Positions 23,658 through 31,910 of a stretch of DNA of 64,000 nucleotides are shown piece by piece. The translations under genes and the position numbers were made by a program. The DNA is from Synergistaceae bacterium UBA1037 (GTDB taxonomy: Bacteria > Synergistota > Synergistia > Synergistales > Synergistaceae). The stretch is from the NCBI GenBank assembly GCA_002316795.1, contig DCEE01000020.1, positions 29,574 through 93,573 of the forward strand, given 5' to 3'. The notes beneath the pieces are model-generated. The model did not search any database. It worked only from the letters and a program-made list of their open reading frames with translations, and was not told the DNA's origin. How positions within the stretch are numbered: the stretch's first letter is position 1; each line of letters begins with the position of its first letter.

Positions 23658-25319
23658 TTAGGGCCTCCTGTTGAAAAGAATAATATAGTCATCATGCTCG
23701 ATTTTTTTTGTTTCATAGGTCTTCCCATCTTCAAAAAGACCATGGAGCCTCTCTTTTTCTATTACAAGTACAAATTCGCGGTCTTTAGACTTCCATTCAG
23801 GCAGGAACTCTTCAGCGGTGGGGAACCACCCTTTGCCTTCAGGTTTTCCTGCGCCGAACTCAAGTTCTCCCATGCTGTCTATCAGCATAACACGCTGTTT
23901 TGTATAAAATGGTATACCCTGAAGGATCTCACCGTAAACTGCGATGGTCTCATCACGGAGTTTTTCTTTCATTATCACTTCCGAGATGCCTTTGGTGGAA
24001 CGGGAATGTCCCATCATATCGTATATGCCGTAGTGTGCTGCAATGTAGACCAGTGCAGATAGGCACAGAGCTGTTACAGCTTTTTCGTAGGAAGTCCGGT
24101 CTCCCTTTCTTGTCATAAATAGGGCAAGGAGCGGTCCTATGAGCAGGCCTGCAGAAATCGCAAGAGCTACCGGGAGCGCCTCGTATGGATCCACCCTTCC
24201 TCCGACAAACGTATATACGATCAAAGCGGCAGAAAAGAGGCCTCCTGAGACAATGGCGAAAATCAGCGCTTTCCCGTGCCATTTCCCGCGTTCTATCATC
24301 CTGTCGATATCAGATGCTATGAGTATAGCAAGAGGAGGGAAGCAGGGGACGATGTAGGGAATAAGTTTTGAACTTGAAAGTGAGAAAAACACAAAAATGA
24401 CAGTGAACCATGAAAGCAGATAAATATTAGCATCCTTCGTATCCTTGTCTGCAGGGGATCTCAGAACACTTTCACGGCTGAAAAGAGAGAAGAAAAAACC
24501 GGTCCACGGCATGAGTCCTACAGGGATCATCGGGATGAAAAACCAGAATGGCTCATAGCGGCTGTGTATTTTTGTGGCATAGCGCAGGAAATGTTCCCTT
24601 ACAAAGAAGAAATAGAGAAAATCAGGGTTTTCACGGCTGACCATATAAAACCATGGGAATGCTATGAGGAAAAAGAGCGCTATTCCCGGCAGGTAAAGTG
24701 CATCAAGGATCAGGCGCCATTTTTTTGTGAAAATTATATACCAGAAAATTATCCCGCCCGGCAGGACTATTGCTATCAGGCCTTTTGCAAGCAGTCCCAG
24801 TGCCACTGATGCGTAAAAGGCGAGGAACCAGCGTCTGTCGTTTTTGATGTGCCCATAATAAAAGGCAGAAAGCGCCGCAGTTAAAAAGAGAGACAGCGGC
24901 ATGTCGGTAAGCGTTATAGTCCCGATGGCAAAATATAAAAGGGAGAGTGCGGTCACTGCACCTGCTATCGCACCGGCCCTTCTGCCAAAGACTGCAGAAC
25001 AGAGAAGGGCAGTTACAAGCGCTCCCAGAACTCCGCTGAGAGCAGTAGGAAAGCGGGCAGCAAACTCATTCTCGCCCAAAGCCATAAAGCTTGCGGCATT
25101 CATCCAATATAGGAGTATAGGTTTTTCAAAATATTTTACGTAGTTCAGCCTGGGAGTTACAAAATCCCCCGATTCGACCATTTCCCTGGGGATCTCGGAG
25201 TACCTTCCTTCATCCGGCTCAAGGAGTCCGTGCCATCCCAGAGGAACAAAATATACCGTTAGGATAAGAATGGCTATTCCAATGACAATGAACCTCTTTT
25301 TTTTCTGTGAAAATTCCAT
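23658..25319 (-). CDS. arnT: Lipid A aminoarabinose transferase (GT83, PMT family)
   Basis: 553-residue integral membrane glycosyltransferase with about a dozen hydrophobic segments. The first periplasmic loop has EPDEGRYSEIPREM, the acidic/Arg motif conserved in ArnT, followed by YFEKPILLYWM. It transfers aminoarabinose from the undecaprenyl carrier to lipid A phosphates, lowering negative charge and usually conferring polymyxin tolerance. It is the first gene of the arn operon. This set implies an outer membrane with lipid A. Confidence 0.88.
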   Translation of the reverse strand: MEFSQKKKRFIVIGIAILILTVYFVPLGWHGLLEPDEGRYSEIPREMVESGDFVTPRLNYVKYFEKPILLYWMNAASFMALGENEFAARFPTALSGVLGALVTALLCSAVFGRRAGAIAGAVTALSLLYFAIGTITLTDMPLSLFLTAALSAFYYGHIKNDRRWFLAFYASVALGLLAKGLIAIVLPGGIIFWYIIFTKKWRLILDALYLPGIALFFLIAFPWFYMVSRENPDFLYFFFVREHFLRYATKIHSRYEPFWFFIPMIPVGLMPWTGFFFSLFSRESVLRSPADKDTKDANIYLLSWFTVIFVFFSLSSSKLIPYIVPCFPPLAILIASDIDRMIERGKWHGKALIFAIVSGGLFSAALIVYTFVGGRVDPYEALPVALAISAGLLIGPLLALFMTRKGDRTSYEKAVTALCLSALVYIAAHYGIYDMMGHSRSTKGISEVIMKEKLRDETIAVYGEILQGIPFYTKQRVMLIDSMGELEFGAGKPEGKGWFPTAEEFLPEWKSKDREFVLVIEKERLHGLFEDGKTYETKKIEHDDYIILFNRRP

Positions 25320-25435
25320 TAAGGCCGCAGCACCTTCCTGTTTGATTTGAATGCAGTCTTAAATAATGCCGTGTATGTGATGAACGTCGATTTTTTTTGC
25401 CAGATCTGCTTTTAAGATGGGACACCCGAAGAACA

Positions 25436-25464
25436 ATTATAGTTTAAAGAGGGGATTAATTAAA
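25436..25464 (-). promoter_or_regulatory. Candidate promoter of the arn operon
   Basis: Minus-strand TATAAT (25441-25436) with TTTAAT (25464-25459) 17 bases upstream; the -35 is weak. The leader to arnT would be about 110 bases. Confidence 0.4.
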
Positions 25465-25475
25465 TATCAGAATGC

Positions 25476-25513
25476 AAAATTTCGGGACCCCCGAAACATA
25501 GGGATCCCGAAAT
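25476..25513 (-). terminator. Terminator of the nucleobase permease gene
   Basis: ATTTCGGGA (25513-25505) pairs with TCCCGAAAT (25487-25479); TTTT follows on the minus strand. Confidence 0.7.
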
Positions 25514-25541
25514 GATCTTATGTGATCTCTGCTGTCTTAAC

Positions 25542-26918
25542 TTATTGTTTTTTGATCCCGCGCTCTTCGTCGGTCCCGGGGATGATGTTGTCGCATATTG
25601 CGGCAAGGACTCCTGCAACAGCCATCGGTGTCTTCATGATAGCCCAGATCATGCCCCCGAAGGTACTGCCGAGCGCTCCGGTGAAAAGGGCCTGGTTCGG
25701 CTCGACCCAGCCGGGCAGTCCAAGCGCCATCAGGAAGGAGAATCCTACGATAAGGACGTTCCTCTGGCTTCCCATATCCGCCCTCATGAGGTTCTGGATC
25801 CCGAGCGCACCGATCGTGCCGAAGAGGGTTATGTACGCTCCGCCTATTACAGGGGAGGGCATTGTCGCTATTAGGGCTCCCAGTTTTCCGACGAGTGAGA
25901 GGAGGATCAGGATCACAGCCCCGGCCCTTACCACGTGTCTGCTGGCGACTCCGGTGAGCCCTATCAGTCCGATGTTTTCAGTGTAGGAGGTGGTGCCGAC
26001 GGACCCTAAAATTCCTGAGATGGCGCAGCCTATCCCTTCGGCGCCGATGCCTCTGTTGATCTGTTCAGGAGTCGGATCGTCTATTCCCGCCGCGAAGGAG
26101 CAGTTATGGTAGTCTCCTATCGATTCGATCATTACGCAGAAAAATCCCGCAGAGATCGCTCCGACTGCCAAGCCGGAGAACTTTGGGACTCCCCACGGCA
26201 TGAAGAGTTTGTAGCGGATCCAGGGGGCCGATGCCACACTGCTTAGGTTGACGTAAGCTGGGTGACCTTCAGCGAATATCCCCGCAAGCGAAAGCGTCAG
26301 GCATATTGCGTATGCGATCGCAATTGAACCAAGTACGGCGAATATGTTGCAGTACTTGTTTTTGCTGCAGAGGCTGAAGAAGAATACAAGCGCCACGACG
26401 AGAAGGGAAATGGGCCAGAAGTTGGCCGCGTTGAACTGTATCGCTACAGGCGCAAGGGTAAAACCTATCGCCATGATCGTCGGACCTATTACCACAGGCG
26501 TTATCAGTTTTCTGACATGGCCGATCAGTTTGCTGTAACCGAGCAGCGAAAGGACCAGGCCTCCGATCAGGAGGGATCCTCCGATATACTGCATTACAAT
26601 GTCGGGGCCCATTGCCTTGTATGCCCCTATTATAGTCATGATCGGCGGGATGAAGCTAAAGCTGGAGCCCTGAACTATGGGCAGTCCGGATCCAAGTTTC
26701 GGGTGGGTCTGTATGAGGGTGGCTATACCCATTGAAAAGTAAACACATCCGATAAAAGCGCCTATCTGCTGCGTTGTCATTCCCATTGCCGGTCCGAAGA
26801 TCAGCGGAACAAGAGTCGTTGCCCCGAAGAGCGTAAGGACATGCTGGGCACCCGCAAGAATAAGTATTGGTGTCGGCGGACGATCCTCAACACCGTAAAC
26901 TAACTGTTTTTTAGCCAT
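25542..26918 (-). CDS. NCS2 family nucleobase:cation symporter (uracil/xanthine permease)
   Basis: 458-residue permease with about 12-14 transmembrane segments and NCS2 features: AGAQHVLTLFGATTLVPL near the N-terminus, the IQ..PKLGSGLPIVQGSSFSF block and the SIGDYHN segment in the middle. It imports uracil, xanthine or uric acid with a proton or sodium ion. Because mocA and yqeC, accessory genes of molybdenum hydroxylases, lie just upstream on the same strand, a purine such as xanthine is the better guess. Start ATG at 26918 has GGAGG upstream. Confidence 0.85.
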   Translation of the reverse strand: MAKKQLVYGVEDRPPTPILILAGAQHVLTLFGATTLVPLIFGPAMGMTTQQIGAFIGCVYFSMGIATLIQTHPKLGSGLPIVQGSSFSFIPPIMTIIGAYKAMGPDIVMQYIGGSLLIGGLVLSLLGYSKLIGHVRKLITPVVIGPTIMAIGFTLAPVAIQFNAANFWPISLLVVALVFFFSLCSKNKYCNIFAVLGSIAIAYAICLTLSLAGIFAEGHPAYVNLSSVASAPWIRYKLFMPWGVPKFSGLAVGAISAGFFCVMIESIGDYHNCSFAAGIDDPTPEQINRGIGAEGIGCAISGILGSVGTTSYTENIGLIGLTGVASRHVVRAGAVILILLSLVGKLGALIATMPSPVIGGAYITLFGTIGALGIQNLMRADMGSQRNVLIVGFSFLMALGLPGWVEPNQALFTGALGSTFGGMIWAIMKTPMAVAGVLAAICDNIIPGTDEERGIKKQ

Positions 26919-27021
26919 GATACACCTCCAGGGGATTTAGCAGAGCAGGATCTCTGCAATCGGTTGCAAAAAACTTTCAGGGATATTATAAGCTGATTAT
27001 CCCCAAAAATCCATAGATGGA

Positions 27022-27600
27022 TCAGCTTTTATTTACTAATTTTTCATAATCGTCAGGTGTATCGATGTCACGGAAGTGACAGTCAGACGTTTCGGCAGCC
27101 ATGATTTCATCTTTGTGCTCCCTGAGGATGTTCCTTCCCCCGGCGTCTCCCTGTGCGGCTTTGAATCTCTCTTTCCATATCGCACGGTAAAACATCGGGT
27201 GCCCGAAGACGCCGTTCCTGCAGGGGGTAAAGACTGTCCTGTCCTCCGGTATGCCAGAGAAGCGATCCTTAAGCTTTATCATTTCATCCTTCCCGACCAG
27301 GGGGAGATCTCCGAGCATTATGCAGAAATCCTCGCCGTCGGGCAGCATTTCAAGCGCAATAGAAAGGGAACTTGACTGTCCTCTTTCGGGTGCAGGGTTT
27401 ACAGCAGCACGGATGCCATCTCCCAAATCTCCCAGGACATCATGAACTTCACTGGAAAAAACCGCGATGATCTCTGAGAAACCTGCTCCCCGCATATTTT
27501 CGAGTACTGTCTCTATCACAGTGCTATCACCGAAGGGGAGAAGAAGCTTCTGGACCCCCATCCTTTTTGATAGTCCGGCAGCAAGAAGTATCGCCTTCAT
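27022..27600 (-). CDS. mocA: MocA-like molybdenum cofactor cytidylyltransferase
   Basis: 192-residue nucleotidyltransferase (GT-A fold): N-terminal LLAAGLSKRMGVQKLLLPFG and the LGDLPLVG metal-binding Asp at about 98. Such proteins convert molybdopterin to its cytosine dinucleotide form for xanthine dehydrogenase-type enzymes. It overlaps yqeC by four bases, a pairing associated with selenium-dependent molybdenum hydroxylases. No hydroxylase gene is in the window. Confidence 0.8.
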   Translation of the reverse strand: MKAILLAAGLSKRMGVQKLLLPFGDSTVIETVLENMRGAGFSEIIAVFSSEVHDVLGDLGDGIRAAVNPAPERGQSSSLSIALEMLPDGEDFCIMLGDLPLVGKDEMIKLKDRFSGIPEDRTVFTPCRNGVFGHPMFYRAIWKERFKAAQGDAGGRNILREHKDEIMAAETSDCHFRDIDTPDDYEKLVNKS

Positions 27601-28397
27601 CTTTTCAGTTTCCTCGCCTTATAGATGGCATCCATTTTAAGCGATCCCATTACCAGATAGTCGTAACCCTTAAGCAAAAGTGGAATTTTTTCATATATAT
27701 TGTCAATTGCTTCGTCAGTGAACAGGTCGCACTTATTGATGAAGAGGATCCTCATTGCTGCTTCAGGAGAGTTCTTGAGATATTCTTCCCTGTTTGAGAG
27801 CAGCGCAGCACAGTTGGCCAAGGATATCATTTCGCCTGCCTGAAGAGAAAACTTTTCCTTGATGATGTCAAAGCGGAAGGCATTGGCAGGAGAGAGGGGA
27901 GATGTGAAGATGTCCGCGCCTGCAACAATAAAGTGGCAGTCCGTAACAGCCGGAACAGGGGGTTCCCACGCCTCATACGCCTTCAGGGAGAGGCCTCTGG
28001 AACCGTCAGCCTCGACTATGATCCTGCCGACCGGGCACCCTGATGCGATTTCCGCAATTTCTTCCGGATCGTATCCGTTAAGCTTCTCTCCTACCTTCCC
28101 CTTGGCCGCTGTCACCATGGATGCCGAGGGTCCGATACCGGACAGAGTTCTGATGAGGTCCTCGGTCCCCGCAGTCATTGCGAAGAGAGATCCATCCTTT
28201 TGGGGAGGAAATATCTTAGTCGTAGTGGTAAGAATAGTGAAGGTATCCTTTGAGGAGTGCCGTCCCAGTGCGAACATAAGGGATGTCTTGCCCCCTCCGC
28301 CGGTGATCGATATAACTTTGTATTTCGCAAGACCGAGGCTTTCAAAAATCACTGCAGCCGCGTTCTCTCCGTTCGATGGTGCTTCCAAAATCACCAC
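27597..28397 (-). CDS. yqeC: Selenium-dependent hydroxylase accessory protein YqeC
   Basis: 266-residue protein with a P-loop-like SITGGGGKTSLMFALG at about 30-45 and VEADGSRGLSLK near the middle, which identify the YqeC family. Members occur next to selenium-dependent molybdenum hydroxylases and are thought to help mature them; the reaction is not established. It is the first gene of a yqeC-mocA pair, and the NCS2 permease follows on the same strand. Confidence 0.82.
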   Translation of the reverse strand: MVILEAPSNGENAAAVIFESLGLAKYKVISITGGGGKTSLMFALGRHSSKDTFTILTTTTKIFPPQKDGSLFAMTAGTEDLIRTLSGIGPSASMVTAAKGKVGEKLNGYDPEEIAEIASGCPVGRIIVEADGSRGLSLKAYEAWEPPVPAVTDCHFIVAGADIFTSPLSPANAFRFDIIKEKFSLQAGEMISLANCAALLSNREEYLKNSPEAAMRILFINKCDLFTDEAIDNIYEKIPLLLKGYDYLVMGSLKMDAIYKARKLKR

Positions 28398-28526
28398 TTC
28401 CTTTGCATGGGTAAAATCATAGCAGAGAAAGTCCGGATGTGAAGGATCATTTGTCAGAAATATTATTTTTGAGTTATTTTTTTAAATAAAGTAAGATCTT
28501 AAAAAATATCGGGACCGGGATCAGTA

Positions 28527-28555
28527 TTGACAAATAAATGTTTTGATGGTAATTT
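28527..28555 (+). promoter_or_regulatory. Promoter of the T-box/ECF operon
   Basis: TTGACA (28527-28532), 17 bases, TAATTT (28550-28555), with an extended TG at 28547-28548. It lies about 50 bases before the T-box stem I. Confidence 0.65.
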
Positions 28556-28603
28556 GCACCCCAATATAACCAATATCCAAACTGATGAAGTGGAAATCAA
28601 ACC

Positions 28604-28841
28604 GTTTCGTGCGCCTACAGAGAGCGGGGGATGATGAGAACCCTGCGGAAATGCAGATCGGCAAATGGACCACAGAGGGCGAGGCCAAAGGCTAGAGCCG
28701 AGTATCCGAGACGTACGCCGGCGTAAACGGCAGGATGTGTGACTGCACATCCGTCAGAGCGGGTCCTTTACGGACCAATTAAGGTGGTACCGCAGATGCG
28801 TTATATCTGTCCTTTGAAATTTCAAAGGGCAGATTTTTTTA
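28604..28841 (+). promoter_or_regulatory. T-box riboswitch with a tryptophan (UGG) specifier
   Basis: A T-box leader with GGATGATGAGAACC in stem I, a candidate specifier loop reading GCAAA-TGG-ACC with UGG at 28666-28668, a stem III GGTCC/GGACC (28762-28776), the T-box sequence AAGGTGGTACCGC (28781-28793), and a terminator made of CTGTCCTTTGAA and TTCAAAGGGCAG (28807-28832) followed by seven T. Uncharged tRNA-Trp binding would favour the antiterminator, so the downstream transporter is expected to be made when tryptophan is scarce. It accounts for most of the 524-base gap after yqeC. Confidence 0.92.
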
Positions 28842-28921
28842 TACAGGGAATCATCGCGCGGAAGACAGCACAAAGCAAGAAGAGAAGAGAGAAGAGTCAG
28901 GACGAGAAAGGAATGGTGGAT

Positions 28922-29491
28922 ATGGAACAGAGAGCGGAGCTAAGAGAGCAGAGAGTTGCGGCAGCAGAGAAGAAAGAGGGTCTTTCAATATCGGATGTTA
29001 TCCTTGTCGGAGTACTCCTTGCGGCAGGGGCGGTCCTCAAGTTTTTTGTGGGTTCGATGTTTTCTATGGGAATGAAACCGAACTTCATCATCGCTATGTA
29101 CTGCCTTTCAATACTTATCATAAGGCCGAAATTCAAAGAAGCGGCCGTCATCGGCCTTCTGGCGGGGGCGATATGCCAGTTTTTCCCCGGAACGCCTTAC
29201 CTCAATTTTATAAGTGAGCTTGTGGGCGCACTTGTGATGGCTGCCTTCATGTACATACCTACAAGACAGGGCAGATTTTCTCCGCTGCCTGTCATAAGCA
29301 CGTTCATAAGCACTCTTGCCAGCGGTTTCACCTTCATTGCCGCCATGTATCTGATCTTCTATGCCGGAGCTGATGTAAAGCCAGTCCCGCTCGCGATATT
29401 CCTTGGCATAATTTTCGGCACCGCGGCTATAAATTCTGTGATCGTACAGATACTTTATGTCCCGCTGAAGCTCGCGCTGAAAAAAGGCTAG
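28922..29491 (+). CDS. trpP: ECF transporter S component, probably tryptophan-specific (TrpP-like)
   Basis: 189-residue integral membrane protein with a charged N-terminal stretch and five to six hydrophobic segments. The motif SMGMKPNFIIAMY matches the GMKP element of TrpP-type S components. The T-box with a Trp codon directly upstream supports tryptophan as substrate. The start at 28922 is preferred with AAAGGA upstream; an ATG at 28913 is in frame, and the open frame runs back to 28739 through the T-box, which is not coding. Genes for both ATPases and the T subunit follow, so this is a dedicated ECF system. Confidence 0.82.
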   Translation: MEQRAELREQRVAAAEKKEGLSISDVILVGVLLAAGAVLKFFVGSMFSMGMKPNFIIAMYCLSILIIRPKFKEAAVIGLLAGAICQFFPGTPYLNFISELVGALVMAAFMYIPTRQGRFSPLPVISTFISTLASGFTFIAAMYLIFYAGADVKPVPLAIFLGIIFGTAAINSVIVQILYVPLKLALKKG

Positions 29492-29500
29492 GAAGCAACA

Positions 29501-30340
29501 ATGATAAGGATCAGGGGACTCTCCTTCAAATATAAAGGAGGCAGGGAAGAGGCACTGAAAGAGATAGACCTCACTGTCAAGAGGGGGGACTTCCTAGGGA
29601 TCATCGGGAGCAGCGGCGCCGGAAAGACGACGCTGCTCCATGCGGTCAACGGTATAGTTCCCCACAACTTCCGTGGAGAGTTCTACGGTTCTGTCGAGGT
29701 GGACGGCTCAGACACCATAGAGAACAGGCCTGAGGCCCTGGCCCGGAAGGTGGGGAGCGTACGCCAGGATTTTGAAAGCCAGATGGTCTCTTCCGTGGTG
29801 GAGGACGAGATGCTGTTCGGTCTTGAAAATTTCTCTGTTCCGCGTGATGAGATCGAAAAGAGGGTCACTGATGCCCTGGACAAGACGGGCATCAGAAACC
29901 TCAGGGAGAGAAACATAGCGACCCTGAGCGGAGGGCAGAAGCAGAAAGTAGCGATAGCGGCGATCATTGCCCTTATGCCCGAAATACTTATCCTGGACGA
30001 ACCGACCGGTGAGCTGGATCCGAGGAGCAGCCGTCAGATATTCCTTCTCCTTAAGGAGCTAAATGAAAAACACGGTATCACCGTCGTGGTAGTCGAGCAG
30101 AAAATAATGCTGCTGTGCGAATTTGCAGGCAGTCTTGCAGTGATGGACAGGGGAAGGATCATTCTGGAAGGGCCGGTGGCAGAGGTCCTGACAAACAGCA
30201 GGGAGATGGAGAGGGCCGGAGTCAACTGCCCCAGGGTAGTGACGCTGGCCGACAGGCTGAGGGAGGAAAGGCTGTACGACGGGCCGATCCCCGTCAGTAT
30301 CCCTGAGGCAGAAGCTATGGTGAGGAGCATAACGGGATGA
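29501..30340 (+). CDS. ecfA: ECF transporter ATPase (first)
   Basis: 279-residue ABC ATPase of the EcfA family: Walker A GSSGAGKTT (about 36-44), Q-loop region VRQDFESQ, signature LSGGQKQKVAI, Walker B LILDEPTGELD. It lies nine bases after the S component and overlaps the second ATPase by four bases. Confidence 0.9.
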   Translation: MIRIRGLSFKYKGGREEALKEIDLTVKRGDFLGIIGSSGAGKTTLLHAVNGIVPHNFRGEFYGSVEVDGSDTIENRPEALARKVGSVRQDFESQMVSSVVEDEMLFGLENFSVPRDEIEKRVTDALDKTGIRNLRERNIATLSGGQKQKVAIAAIIALMPEILILDEPTGELDPRSSRQIFLLLKELNEKHGITVVVVEQKIMLLCEFAGSLAVMDRGRIILEGPVAEVLTNSREMERAGVNCPRVVTLADRLREERLYDGPIPVSIPEAEAMVRSITG

Positions 30341-31143
30341 TACTTTTTGATAACGTTTCGTACTCCGCAGGCGGCATGCGGATAATCAACGGCGTATCTT
30401 TTGAGATAAAGAGGGGAGATTTTACGGCTCTGATCGGAGCCAACGGCGCCGGAAAGTCGACCCTGGCAAGGCTGTGCATCGGTCTTCTGAAGCCAGTCTC
30501 CGGCACAGTGCGGGCAGGCGGCTTTGATACAGCTTCGGTCAGGACGAGCCGTATAGCAAAATTTGCAGGATTCCTCTTCCAGGATCCGGACAGGCAGATA
30601 TGCAAAAACAGTGTGCGTGATGAGATAAGGTTCAGCCTGGAGTGCGTTATGGAAGACAGAGATGAGATCGAGATGAGATGTGAGAGGGCTATAAGTGAAT
30701 TTTCCCTTGACGGTGAGAGAGAGCCCTTCAGCATGAGCAGAGGGGAGCGGCAAAGGCTTGTCCTGGCCTCCATTCTGGCTGCGGAACCGGAACTGCTTAT
30801 CCTTGACGAACCCACCACGGGCCTCGACTACAGGGAGTGCATGCATATAATGGACTGCATAAGCGAGATCAACAGAAAGGGAGCGACCGTGCTGATGATA
30901 TCCCACGATATGGAGATAGTTCAGGATTTTGCAAAAGATGTAATGGTGCTGAACGACGGTGTGCTGCTGGCACACGGCAGTACGAAGGAGATCATAAGGG
31001 AGAGGGAACTCCTTGCACGGGCCTCACTCCTTCCTCCTCAGATAACCGACCTTGCCCTCGTTCTTGGTGAGGGATATGAGAGCGCGGTCACAGTCGAGGA
31101 TATGGTATCGGCTGTCAGGGAAAAGAGCGGGAATCCAAGGTAA
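30337..31143 (+). CDS. ecfA: ECF transporter ATPase (second)
   Basis: 268-residue ABC ATPase: Walker A GANGAGKST (about 35-43), Q-loop FLFQDPDRQICKNSV typical of EcfA proteins, signature MSRGERQRLVL and Walker B LLILDEPTTGLD. The signature has Ser-Arg-Gly in place of Ser-Gly-Gly. It probably forms a heterodimer with the preceding ATPase. Confidence 0.9.
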   Translation: MILFDNVSYSAGGMRIINGVSFEIKRGDFTALIGANGAGKSTLARLCIGLLKPVSGTVRAGGFDTASVRTSRIAKFAGFLFQDPDRQICKNSVRDEIRFSLECVMEDRDEIEMRCERAISEFSLDGEREPFSMSRGERQRLVLASILAAEPELLILDEPTTGLDYRECMHIMDCISEINRKGATVLMISHDMEIVQDFAKDVMVLNDGVLLAHGSTKEIIRERELLARASLLPPQITDLALVLGEGYESAVTVEDMVSAVREKSGNPR

Positions 31144-31910
31144 TGGGCGGCTTTCTCGACTACTCACCGGGAGATTCCTTCCTTCACAGGCTCAATCCGC
31201 TTGCCAAGCTTTTTTTATCACTGATGCTCTGTGTCTCATGCTTCGTGACGGACAGTCTTTATTTTTGCCTCTTCATCATCCTTCTTGACCTGGCAATGGC
31301 GGCTTCGGCCGGAATATCAGGCAGAGCTCTCGCTATGCTGAAAGCCCTGATGAAGCTGAGTGCACTCCTCTTCCTTATCCAGGTATTTTTTATAAGAGAG
31401 GGAAACATCATCCTTTCACTCCCTCTGAATATCCGGGTCACTGACAAGGGAGTCCTTTTTTCGCTGATGATGGTGCTCAGGCTGATCGGAGCTACTATGC
31501 CCCTTGCCCTGATGCTATCCATTACTAAGATGAACGATCTGTCAAACGTTCTTGTCGGGACGTTAGGAATACCCTACAAGTATGCCTTCTCGCTGACTAC
31601 CGCGATAAGGTTCATTCCCGTATTCACTGCCGCAATGTCAGGGATAATGGAAGCTCAGACAGCTCGGGGAGTATCTTTCGATACAAGAAACATATTCAAA
31701 AAGATAAGGCTGATCTTCCCGCTTTGCGTGCCACTGCTCGTGACATCGGTGAGGAAGATCGAGGGCGCGGCAATATCGGCCGAACTTCGCGGCTTCAACC
31801 TCCGAACGAGGAAGAGCGGATACAAAAACTATCCGATCAGTGTGGCTGACATTGGAATTTTCCTGTTCTCCGTCACTGTTGCGGCCCTTGGCGCCTTCAT
31901 TCCTTTTTAA
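31143..31910 (+). CDS. ecfT: ECF transporter transmembrane T component
   Basis: 255-residue membrane protein of the CbiQ/EcfT family: start LDYSPGDSFLHRLNPLAKL, several hydrophobic segments, and two cytoplasmic coupling motifs, AQTARGVSFD and AAISAELRGFN, with the Ala-x-x-Arg-Gly pattern that contacts the ATPases. It overlaps the second ATPase by one base (TAATG) and converges on mrfA, overlapping its end by four bases. Confidence 0.9.
   Translation: MGGFLDYSPGDSFLHRLNPLAKLFLSLMLCVSCFVTDSLYFCLFIILLDLAMAASAGISGRALAMLKALMKLSALLFLIQVFFIREGNIILSLPLNIRVTDKGVLFSLMMVLRLIGATMPLALMLSITKMNDLSNVLVGTLGIPYKYAFSLTTAIRFIPVFTAAMSGIMEAQTARGVSFDTRNIFKKIRLIFPLCVPLLVTSVRKIEGAAISAELRGFNLRTRKSGYKNYPISVADIGIFLFSVTVAALGAFIPF

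Noticed and set aside
28739-28921. N-terminal extension of the TrpP-like ORF
   Set aside because: The extension runs through the T-box antiterminator and terminator, so it is leader RNA and not coding.
30034-30975. 313-codon open frame on the minus strand
   Set aside because: It is antisense to the two ECF ATPase genes, which have complete ABC motifs; the translation has no recognisable domain and is rich in His/Cys in an antisense-like way.
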